Below are positions 1-8,100 of a DNA stretch of 32,226 nt, in pieces. The notes under the pieces were generated by a model. The model searched no databases. It worked only from the letters and a program-made list of their open reading frames with translations, and was not told the origin of the DNA. The position numbers were made by a program, and so were the translations under genes. Numbering within the stretch: the first letter of the stretch is position 1; the number at the start of each line of letters is the position of its first letter. The stretch comes from Saprospiraceae bacterium (GTDB lineage Bacteria > Bacteroidota > Bacteroidia > Chitinophagales > Saprospiraceae). The stretch spans positions 2,686-34,911 of the forward strand of contig JAHDBI010000016.1 in NCBI GenBank assembly GCA_020630475.1, read 5' to 3'.

Positions 1-827
1 TGAGTTCTAGCAAATTTTCCTTTTGAAACGGCAAAACTTGCTCTTGTGTCAATCAAATGGTCCTGATCGATTTGGGTAGAATTATGAAAGCCAAGACCCT
101 GAAGCTTTTTGAAGTAATTGATGAAATAGCTTTTTGGTCTTCTCAATTCGTAATCTCCTGCTATAATGGTATTTGCACGTCTTTTTACCTCAATAAAAAC
201 CTTGTCAAATTCTTGTAGCAATTGAGTATTTCCTTCAGCCTGAATAGGGATATTATCATCAGAAATCGCCGCTTTTATGCTAATATCATTACCCAAATCA
301 CCGGCTAATTGTAGATTAAAATTGGAGTTTAATAATAGGCTTTGAGCATTTCCAACCGAAAGACCGCGTGAAAAACTGCCATCATAATTGAGCTTGTTAG
401 AATTGATGATTCTGTCCGCATTCAAGTCCCTATTTGGGGAGTAATCATAGCCAATGTAAATGGCTTTATCCTTTTTAGTTAGTAGGGTAGAGTCAAGTGT
501 TGTATACGGCTTTTCAACATCAATATTTAAAACTCGATAATGAATATCGATCGAATCATATGCAGGGAAACGGTGTATAATAATTCCGTTGTTCTGGAAT
601 TCAATGTCATAATCATCCTTCTCTACATTCCGAATCTCAAGATAGGAAGGATCTAGGGTGAGTGAATCCAAAGTAATTTTTTGATCAAGAACAATGGCTA
701 CTTTTTTCGATCGATGATTCGAATATTGATCAAATTGTGCTTGAATTGGAATGACAAATACTGTTAAAAATGTTAAAGTCAAACATTTTTTTAGTGATTC
801 TATTTTGTATTTATCGAATGAATTCAA
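1..827 (-). CDS. Conserved Bacteroidota envelope protein of unknown function, N-terminal part (3' end outside window)
   Basis: The minus strand is open from about 839 down to the left edge, giving about 275 residues of a larger protein. The N-terminus is a signal peptide (KKCLTLTFLTVFVIPIQAQ) with likely cleavage after QAQ. The body contains the phrases SRGLSVGN, FNLQLAGDLGNDI, DDNIPIQAEGNTQ, EFDKVFIEVKR and GDYELRRPKSYF. As far as I recall, this pattern belongs to large Bacteroidota envelope proteins of about 1000 residues with a probable outer-membrane beta-barrel; no enzymatic role is known to me. There is no in-frame ATG. The best start is TTG at 827-825, just after AGGAG (833-829), although that spacing is unusually short; a TTG further in would leave an abnormally short signal peptide. 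Transcribed away from the peroxidase gene. Family resemblance is from memory, so the function stays open. Confidence 0.75.
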   Translation of the reverse strand, partial: MNSFDKYKIESLKKCLTLTFLTVFVIPIQAQFDQYSNHRSKKVAIVLDQKITLDSLTLDPSYLEIRNVEKDDYDIEFQNNGIIIHRFPAYDSIDIHYRVLNIDVEKPYTTLDSTLLTKKDKAIYIGYDYSPNRDLNADRIINSNKLNYDGSFSRGLSVGNAQSLLLNSNFNLQLAGDLGNDISIKAAISDDNIPIQAEGNTQLLQEFDKVFIEVKRRANTIIAGDYELRRPKSYFINYFKKLQGLGFHNSTQIDQDHLIDTRASFAVSKGKFART

Positions 828-1272
828 ACTCCTAAATAATCTAACGTACGATTATGATGAAAATTGGGAAGAAGGATATCTCCCACTTAAAATTCTCCAT
901 AATTCCAATAATTAAGTGCAAAGTGTTAAAATTTATGCATTAAAATTAGTCATAATATGTCGTATAACTAATTGATTAATAAGTATTAATAATTTAAGTA
1001 ATTATGCAATGTGTTTTATAGTTGGCACGATATTTACTATATAGTAGGTAAGCCCTTTAGAGAATACGAATATGGGAAATTTTATATATGTGTTTTGTAC
1101 GTATTTATTTTTCTGAGGGTCAAAGCTTTAAACAACGTATTACTCACAGGATTGATACGTTTTTTACCTAAAACTAGCTGGATTTATCTAGCATTTTTTG
1201 GGATGTATTTATCTATATTTGTGCTTGGTTTTTGATAGAACCGAGCGAACCCTGAACATAAATGAATTTGAT
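828..1272. other. Divergent AT-rich intergenic region
   Basis: No convincing gene. It separates the minus-strand envelope gene from the plus-strand peroxidase gene. A small hairpin (1177-1192, stem GCTGGA/ATCTAGC with one wobble) followed by T6 lies just before a TATATTTG element. A 74-codon open frame at 1011-1235 has AT-driven composition and runs over the putative promoter, so it is not called. Confidence 0.6.
1214..1221 (+). promoter_or_regulatory. Putative Bacteroidota -7 element (TATATTTG) for the peroxidase gene
   Basis: Matches the TAnnTTTG -7 consensus of the Bacteroidota primary sigma factor. A TTTG at 1197-1200 is the only -33 candidate, and its 13-nt spacing is short. It predicts a leader of about 45 nt to the ATG at 1273, and supports 1273 over the upstream ATG at 1198, which would lie inside the promoter. 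Confidence 0.4.
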
Positions 1273-3171
1273 ATGCAGCGCGTATTGATATGTGTATTTT
1301 TATTTAGCTTAAGTATTCTGACCTACGGTCAAGAATTTCGCTCGTTTGATGGATCATTAAATCATCCAGAAGGACTGGGTGCTAAAGGTTCGATTCTCAA
1401 GGCATGTCCTACATCTGGTTTTGATGATGGCTTTTCTGAGCCCGGTGGCATCGACAGAGCAAATCCACGAGTTATAAGTAATTCCTTGTTTGATCAAGAG
1501 TTTTCCTTACAAGATGAGGGTAACCGAAGTGATTTCTTGTGGGTATTTGGACAATTTCTAGATCACGACATATCGCTAGTCCATGATGATAACGCTGATG
1601 TGATGATGATTATGGTTCCTGGTGATGATGAAATTTTTGCTCCTGGTTCGGCGATACCAATGTTCCGATCAGAACCAATCACTGGAACGGGTACAGATAT
1701 CTCAAATCCTAGAAGATATGCCAATAATGTAACGGCATTCATAGATGGTTCGGCCATATATGGTTCAGACGAAGCAACAGCAGATTGGCTTAGAGCGAAT
1801 GACGGTACAGGAAAACTTAAGACCTCCAATGGAAATTTGCTCCCATGGAATACCGTTGACGGTAATTTTAATGGCGATATTGACTTATCCGCGCCACCAA
1901 TGGACAGCAATGGTGGTATGATGAACAAATTTTTTGTTGCCGGTGATTTAAGGGCGAATGAAAACCCTTTGTTGATCACGATGCATACTGTTTTCGTAAG
2001 AGAACACAATCGACTTTGCGAAGAATTATTAGAAGAAAACCCGGAGTGGTTTGGTAATGATGATTTGATTTTCTTTACAGCTCGTAAGCATCTTACGGCT
2101 TATTTACAATCTATTGTTTACTACGAATGGTTGCCTTCACAAGGTGTTTATTTACCGGAATACACTGGTTACCAAGAAGATATGGATCCGAGTATATTAA
2201 ACGTATTTTCTGCTGCAGCGTTTAGAATGGGTCACACGCTGATCAATAGCAATATCATTAGAATGAGCAATGTTGGAACGGAAATTAGCCAGGGACATAT
2301 GACCCTTAGAGATGCATTTTTCAATCCTATAGCGATCAATCTTGCAGGTGGTATTGAACCTTATGTCAAAGGAATGGCTACACAAGTACAGCAAAAAATG
2401 GATTGTAAGATTATAGATGATGTTAGAAATTTCCTATTTGGAGCTCCAGGTGAGGGAGGTCTTGATCTTGCTGCCATAAATATTAACAGAGGAAGAGAAA
2501 GAGGTTTGTCCGATTATAATACTATTAGAGAAGACTTTGGTAAGCCAAGAGTATCTAGTTTTACAGCCTTGACTGGTGATCCTGAAGTTGCGGAGAGAAT
2601 GGAAGAGCTTTATGATGACATTGATGATGTTGACCCATGGGTAGGAATGCTGGCGGAGAAGCATTTACCGAATCAAGCATTGTTTGGTGATTTGATGATG
2701 ACGATCATGGAAGAGCAGTTTCAATTCCTTAGAGAAGGTGATCGATTTTACTTTGAAAATGACGATTTCACGCACGATGAAATTCATGAAATAAAAAATA
2801 CGCGTCTATATGATGTCATCATGAGAAACGCTGAAATTGATATCATGCAAGGAAATGTTTTCCAAGCAATGAGTCATTCTGATATTCCTAACGGACCAGA
2901 TTTAACAGATCTTCAGTTAGAAGCGGTGGCGTATCCTAACCCGACTCTTGGGCAGGTACACATTAAATTGTACGCAGAATCTGATAATAAATTACACTTA
3001 GACCTTTTTGATCCACTAGGAAGACTTATCCGTTCCGAATATTGGGACGTTGTTCAAGGTGATAACTTCATGACCATGAATTTAGATGAGTCATTACCAA
3101 GAGGTATGTATAATTTGATGATTGAATCTTCAAACAGTTTCAATATCCTGAAGATTATCAAGGAGAAATAA
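1273..3171 (+). CDS. T9SS-exported animal-type heme peroxidase (peroxinectin/myeloperoxidase superfamily)
   Basis: 632 residues from the ATG at 1273, chosen because the signal peptide (MQRVLICVFLFSLSILTYGQ) starts there; a 25-codon upstream extension has no signal-like sequence. Family landmarks are all visible: the distal heme motif FGQFLDHD (about 92-99, with Gln94, Asp97, His98 matching the MPO Gln/Asp/His set), the calcium loop VTAFIDGSAIYGS, the AGDLRANENPLLITMHT segment and following REHNRL, the proximal-histidine motif FRMGHTLI, and the LDLAAININRGRERGL signature. The last 80 or so residues form a type A T9SS sorting domain beginning AYPNPTLGQ, so the enzyme should be exported and surface-attached or released. 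Known relatives oxidise halides or phenolics with hydrogen peroxide; the substrate here cannot be read from sequence. The next gene is 66 nt downstream in the same direction, possibly co-transcribed. Confidence 0.93.
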   Translation: MQRVLICVFLFSLSILTYGQEFRSFDGSLNHPEGLGAKGSILKACPTSGFDDGFSEPGGIDRANPRVISNSLFDQEFSLQDEGNRSDFLWVFGQFLDHDISLVHDDNADVMMIMVPGDDEIFAPGSAIPMFRSEPITGTGTDISNPRRYANNVTAFIDGSAIYGSDEATADWLRANDGTGKLKTSNGNLLPWNTVDGNFNGDIDLSAPPMDSNGGMMNKFFVAGDLRANENPLLITMHTVFVREHNRLCEELLEENPEWFGNDDLIFFTARKHLTAYLQSIVYYEWLPSQGVYLPEYTGYQEDMDPSILNVFSAAAFRMGHTLINSNIIRMSNVGTEISQGHMTLRDAFFNPIAINLAGGIEPYVKGMATQVQQKMDCKIIDDVRNFLFGAPGEGGLDLAAININRGRERGLSDYNTIREDFGKPRVSSFTALTGDPEVAERMEELYDDIDDVDPWVGMLAEKHLPNQALFGDLMMTIMEEQFQFLREGDRFYFENDDFTHDEIHEIKNTRLYDVIMRNAEIDIMQGNVFQAMSHSDIPNGPDLTDLQLEAVAYPNPTLGQVHIKLYAESDNKLHLDLFDPLGRLIRSEYWDVVQGDNFMTMNLDESLPRGMYNLMIESSNSFNILKIIKEK

Positions 3172-3177
3172 CCACAA

Positions 3178-3235
3178 CTTATCGTTAGTCTTTATTGTAC
3201 AAGTCCACCTTGTACCTAATTTTTAATGCGATAAG
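3178..3235 (+). promoter_or_regulatory. Nested inverted repeat ahead of the asparaginase start
   Basis: An outer 7-bp stem CTTATCG (3178-3184) / CGATAAG (3229-3235) encloses an inner perfect 7-bp stem GTACAAG (3197-3203) / CTTGTAC (3209-3215) with a 5-nt loop, followed by CTAATTTTTA. The inner hairpin with its T-rich tail could be a weak terminator for the peroxidase gene. The outer arm ends 2 nt before the next ATG, so it could hide the initiation region. Both readings are inference. Confidence 0.35.
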
Positions 3236-3237
3236 AT

Positions 3238-4194
3238 ATGCGAAATAGAAGACATTTTTTAAGCCAGTTCGTACTGGGTTCTGTAGGAATCGGTCTTACT
3301 CCTCTTACTTGTTCCAAAGAAAAATCTGTTTCTAATGAACCATTAGTTGTTACTACATGGAATCATAAAGAAACCAATAAAATCACCTTAGACGCCTTAA
3401 ACAAAGGTGAAAACGCATTAGATGCGATCATTTTAGGTATTCGAAAGGTAGAAGCTGATCCAAATGATATGTCAGTTGGATACGGTGGAAGACCGGATAG
3501 AGATGGTCATGTTACCCTTGATGCATGTGTGATGAATCATAAAGGAGAGGCCGGATCTGCATGTTTTGTTCGTGATATAAAGCATCCAATTTCATTGGCG
3601 AAAGCCATAATGGAGAAAACGCCCCATGTCATTTTATCTGGAAAAGGGGCTAGAAAATTTGCTTTGGAAAACGGATTTAATGAAACAGACCTACTAACAC
3701 CTCAAGCTAAAAAGGCTTACGAAGATTGGTTAAAGGAAGGGAAGTACAAGCCCATTATTAATATAGAAAACCATGATACCGTAGGTATGATTTCGATGGA
3801 TAAAAATCAAAATATTTCCGGAGGGTGTAGTACAAGTGGAATGGCCTATAAAATTCATGGTCGAGTGGGGGATAGTCCGATTATTGGTGCAGGCTTATTC
3901 GTAGATAATGATGTCGGAGCCGCGACGGCTACAGGTGTGGGAGAAATGGTTTTGAAAACTTTAGGCTCTTTTTTAGTGGTTGAATTGATGAGAAATGGTA
4001 AAACTCCTACGGAAGCCTGTGAAGAAGCAGTCAATAGAATCGTCAAAAAGTACGATTGTAAAGATATCCAAGTCGGGTATGTCGCTCTGAGTAAGTCTGG
4101 TGAATACGGTGCCTACGCTGTACAGCCAGGTTTTATCTATACCGTTACTAAAAACGGTCGAAATGAGGTCCTGCAATCCAAATCATATTATTAA
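3238..4194 (+). CDS. N4-(beta-N-acetylglucosaminyl)-L-asparaginase (glycosylasparaginase), Ntn hydrolase
   Basis: 318 residues, normal for the bacterial enzyme. The family hydrolyses the GlcNAc-Asn bond left after glycoprotein breakdown, and activates itself by autoproteolysis before a threonine. That threonine is in HDTVGM (Thr181), which would give an alpha chain ending at Asp180 and a beta chain starting at Thr181. Other landmarks are VVTTWNHKET near the mature N-terminus, GYGGRPDRDGHVTLDACVM (about 81-99), GGCSTSGMAYKIHGRVGDS (195-213), the GAGLFVDNDVGAA substrate pocket and TGVGEMVLKTLGS. The N-terminus starts RRHFLSQ and has a hydrophobic stretch reaching a cysteine (PLTC, Cys25), so it is exported; a twin-arginine or weak lipoprotein signal are both possible. 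Lies 66 nt after the peroxidase gene. Role is probably scavenging of glycoprotein-derived asparagine-linked sugars. Confidence 0.93.
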   Translation: MRNRRHFLSQFVLGSVGIGLTPLTCSKEKSVSNEPLVVTTWNHKETNKITLDALNKGENALDAIILGIRKVEADPNDMSVGYGGRPDRDGHVTLDACVMNHKGEAGSACFVRDIKHPISLAKAIMEKTPHVILSGKGARKFALENGFNETDLLTPQAKKAYEDWLKEGKYKPIINIENHDTVGMISMDKNQNISGGCSTSGMAYKIHGRVGDSPIIGAGLFVDNDVGAATATGVGEMVLKTLGSFLVVELMRNGKTPTEACEEAVNRIVKKYDCKDIQVGYVALSKSGEYGAYAVQPGFIYTVTKNGRNEVLQSKSYY

Positions 4195-4306
4195 AAGGCT
4201 TGTATATCAACAGTTTAGCAAAATTGTCAAAAGTTGGCATTCAATTTGCTTAAATACACATGGATAGTAGTATCAAGTTGTTTAGACTATGAAGATTAAA
4301 AGATAA

Positions 4307-4981
4307 ATGATAGGTATAAAAACGATAATTGCGGATAGCCAGAAGATGTTTGTTGAGGGAATATCGACCTATTTAAAGAGTAGAAACAACGCTGCAATAA
4401 AGATTGTAGACAAAGTGCCGAGTGGTGAAGAGTTAGTAGAAGTATTGAATACCTCGGATGCTGATATCATTTTAATGGAATTGAATTTACCGGATCAGGA
4501 TGGTTTAAAATTAATCCCTGAGTTGAAGGAAAAATTTCCAAATGTTCGAATATGTGTTTTGACGGCCTATGGTGACTATCGTTTTGTCAAAGAGGCTTTT
4601 CAAGGAGGAGCAGATGGATTTCTATTAAAATCAAACCCTATTGAAGAGTTGCTTGTAGGAATTAATGAAGTCATGGATGGAAATACTTTTCTGTCGGATG
4701 GTTTAAGAATAACTCCAGCCAGTAACAGTAATGGGTCAGCAAGAACCGATAAATCTAAATCTCTATACGAGGATAGATTTTTGATTAGACAAAAGTTAAC
4801 TCGTAGAGAACAAGAAGTATTAGAGTTGATTGCTCAGGCCAAAAACAATAAAGAAATCGCCGACGAATTGTTCATAAGTGATCAAACAGTCGGAGTACAC
4901 CGAAAAAATATTATGCGAAAGCTAGGCGTACGAAACACGGTTAATTTGATAAAGTTTGCTTTAGAAAACGAAATCGTATAA
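4307..4981 (+). CDS. NarL/FixJ-type response regulator with Glu in place of the phospho-acceptor Asp
   Basis: 224 residues: an N-terminal receiver domain (about 3-125) and a C-terminal LuxR-type helix-turn-helix (about 160-220, with LTRREQEVLELIAQAKNNKE and IADELFISDQTVGVHRKNI). The receiver has the expected VLTAYGDY and the conserved lysine in FLLKSNP, but the acceptor position reads IILMELNLPDQDG, with Glu58 (codon GAA) where Asp is normal. The acidic pocket is reduced too, to IADS instead of the usual DD pair. Asp-to-Glu changes can imitate the phosphorylated state, so the protein may be always active or switched by another signal; this is inference. No histidine kinase is adjacent. It stands alone 130 nt upstream of P1, so it is a plausible regulator of the surface-protein cluster, unproven. 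Confidence 0.9.
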   Translation: MIGIKTIIADSQKMFVEGISTYLKSRNNAAIKIVDKVPSGEELVEVLNTSDADIILMELNLPDQDGLKLIPELKEKFPNVRICVLTAYGDYRFVKEAFQGGADGFLLKSNPIEELLVGINEVMDGNTFLSDGLRITPASNSNGSARTDKSKSLYEDRFLIRQKLTRREQEVLELIAQAKNNKEIADELFISDQTVGVHRKNIMRKLGVRNTVNLIKFALENEIV

Positions 4982-4994
4982 GAACAGAATTTTT

Positions 4995-5019
4995 GCTCCA
5001 CCCCCACCTTTTTTGGAGC
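4995..5019 (+). terminator. Weak hairpin after the response regulator
   Basis: Stem GCTCCA (4995-5000) / TGGAGC (5014-5019) with a 13-nt C- and T-rich loop. There is no T-run after the stem, so it is a poor intrinsic terminator, and read-through into P1 is possible. Confidence 0.3.
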
Positions 5020-5087
5020 TATTACATATAAGCTAGTCCTCTCCTTTTTCTAACTGATCACTACAGTTAAGATTTAAATTATTAGAC

Positions 5088-5111
5088 ATAACCATAAATT
5101 GATTTTATCTC
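5088..5111 (+). promoter_or_regulatory. ATAACC-type pre-start element of P1
   Basis: The 24 nt immediately before the ATG begin ATAACC and end TATCTC. Similar blocks sit directly before the ATGs at 14640, 15158 and 25765 but not before the other genes here. There is no Shine-Dalgarno sequence, so this may be the initiation region, or a site for a shared post-transcriptional regulator. Confidence 0.45.
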
Positions 5112-8100
5112 ATGAAAATGGAGAACTTTACTTTAAACGCGAAAATTCTAATGGCTAAACTGGCCAAGATGAGTTTAATGCTTGTAAGCTTAATGTTTTT
5201 TACATTAAGTGCCCAAGCACAAACATGTCCACTTGGATGTAATAACAATGTCCAGGTTTCTTTGGATGCGACATGTGAAGCAACAGTAACACCGGATATG
5301 ATTCTTGAAGGTCAAGGAACAGATCCTTTGTGTGTTTATACTGTTACTATTTTGGATCAGAATGATGTTCCAATTGCTACTTCACCAACGGTGAATTCAT
5401 CACACATCGGAATGACACTTAAGGCTCGAGTGACCTTAGGTGCAAACTCTTGTTGGGGATGGATTACAGTGGAAGACAAATTGGCCCCTGTGTTGACTTG
5501 TCTTGATGATGTTGAAATGAACTGTAACGATGACATAGCCTCAAATATAATGACGGCCTACAGCAGTAGTTCATATTCTAATAACACTTCTGTAGCAATT
5601 CCTGATGGTGGTTTTGTAGATGTTCCTTTTGCCGTTTCTGGTGCAAACCAAGTAGCTGTAGTGGAAAGTTTTACAGGATCTCTTAACTGGACACACACTG
5701 TATCTACAGCTCAAGTTGATGTAACTTTCATTAGTCCTGCTGGTGATGTTTACGCTTCTATGGCGGATGCTCGTGGTGCTCAGAACTTGAATGGAAATTG
5801 GATCGTTAGATTTACTGATAATACGGCTGACGGAAACGGCGGTACGTATAACTCGGGTACTATTTCTATTGGTGCTAGAGGATTCTTAGCGAGTACTTAC
5901 GTGTACGATGAAAACTGTGGAAATGCTACAGTAACGAAGACTTCTGATACTACCGATGACATCAATTGTAATGATGCCACATATCCTAATTACAGTGCTA
6001 GAAGAACAGTTTGTTACCAAGCTACGGATGCAAGTGGAAATGTTTCAGCTGAATGTTGTTTTTCTTTGAACTATGTAAGAAGAGCGCTAACGGATGTTGT
6101 TTTCCCAGGAGATGTGAACCTTTCTTGTGAAAGTTCGTATGATTCAAATGGCAATGATTATCCAGATCCAGATGAAGGTAGTGGTGCTGAAGAAATTGGT
6201 AGCCCATCAATTGACGGTATATCTATTTATCCTAATGGTGGATTTTGCGAGATAAACGTTACTTATTCTGATACTAGAATCGATGTTTGTGAAAACACCT
6301 TCAAAGTACTTAGAAACTGGGTTGCTTTAGATTGGTGTACTGGAGCGATCCTTACATCTACTCAGATTATTAAGATTTTAGATGAAAAAGGTCCTATCGT
6401 GAACTGTCCAAATGACTTTTTCATGGAGGATGCAAATCCTTATACATGTACTGCGGATCACGTTGTACAACCACCAAATGTAATTTTTGATTGTGGATCT
6501 TATACATATACAGTGAACTACTTAATCGGTGGTGAAGCAGCATGTAATGTGACTCCTCCTAGTGGTCCTTTTGTGAACACAAATGTAGTTGGTCCTGCAG
6601 GTGGTCCTTATACGATCACTGATCTTCCTTTGGGTTGTACTTGGATCCAGTATTTAGTTGAAGATGACTGTGGTAACGTAACTGAGTGTAGAAGAGAAGT
6701 TCAAGTTGTTGACAATACTCCTCCTACTCCAGTATGTGATGAAACGACTGTTGTTACATTATCTGATAATGGATGGGCGCACATTTTCGCTCAATCTTTT
6801 GACGATGGTTCTCACGATAACTGTAGCTCTGAAGTGACTTTCTTAGTGGATAGAATGACTCCAGGATGTAGTACAGGAAGTGGTTGGAAAGAATACGAAC
6901 AATTCTGTTGTTCAGATATTGGACAAGATGTTATGGTAGCTTTATTAGTTACGGATTCTAACGGAAATAGTAACTCTTGTATGGTAACTGTACATGTTCA
7001 AGATAAAATTGATCCAATTATTACTTGTCCTCCAAACGTAACTGTTGATTGTGCAGCACAAACTGGTATAGCTTATACAGGAAGTGCAACGGCAACAGAT
7101 AACTGTGGAACAGTAACAGTAACGAGTTCTGATGCTGGTAGTTTAAATAATTGTGGTGAAGGAACAATCTTTAGAACATGGAGAGCAGAGGATGCAGGTG
7201 GTAGAACAGTAACTTGTACACAAACAATTACAGTTGATGACTTATCTCCATTTAGTGGTGCATCAATCATTTGGCCTTCAGACCGTGATTTGACAGGATG
7301 TATGGGTGTAGATACTGATCCTTCTAATCCTTTATTGGGTTACCCACAATACAATGACGATGCTTGTAGCCTTGTGGCTCATACTTACGACGATCAAACG
7401 TTTACGTTTGTTGACGGAGCATGTTTCAAGATATTAAGAACTTGGACTGTTATTGACTGGTGTCAATATGATGAAAATAACCCATTAGCTGGGGGAATCT
7501 GGCAAGATGTTCAGGTGATTAAAGTGAACAATAGTACTGGACCTACATTCTCTAATTGTAGTACATTGAACTACTGTATCTATGGTGATAACTGTCAAGG
7601 ATCTATTGAATTATTTGGTTCTGCTACAGATGAATGTACTCCTGCTAATGAATTAGTTTGGTCTTACCAAATTAAGTTGGAAGGACAATCTTCTTATGGT
7701 CCTATTCAAGCTGGAAACGATGCTGGAGGAGTTTACTCTGAAGGAAGTCACATGGTTAGATGGTTTGTTGAAGATCAGTGTGGTAACGTTTCAGAATGTA
7801 TTCAAACATTTAACGTTAACGACTGTAAGAATCCAACACCATACTGTGTGAGTGGTATTACAACTGTGATAATGCCAGTATCTGGTGAGATCGCAATCTG
7901 GGCAAGTGATTTTGATCTAGGTAGTTTTGATAACTGTGCTGGAACATTACAATTCTCTTTCTCGAGCAATACGTCACACACTAGTGAAACATTTGATTGT
8001 GATCAATTAGGAATCAATACTGTAGAGGTATGGGTAACTGATGCTCATGGAAATCAAGATTACTGTGAAACGTTAGTCGATATCCAAGCTAACAATGGAG

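Noticed and set aside
1011..1235. 74-codon plus-strand open frame upstream of the peroxidase gene
   Set aside because: AT-driven composition, no recognisable domain, and it runs across the putative promoter of the next gene.
1198..1272. Upstream in-frame start for the peroxidase
   Set aside because: The added 25 residues do not look like a signal peptide, whereas a proper one begins at 1273; the TATATTTG element also lies inside this stretch.
1563..2009. 148-codon antisense open frame inside the peroxidase gene
   Set aside because: Opposite a region with catalytic motifs; no signal or domain of its own.
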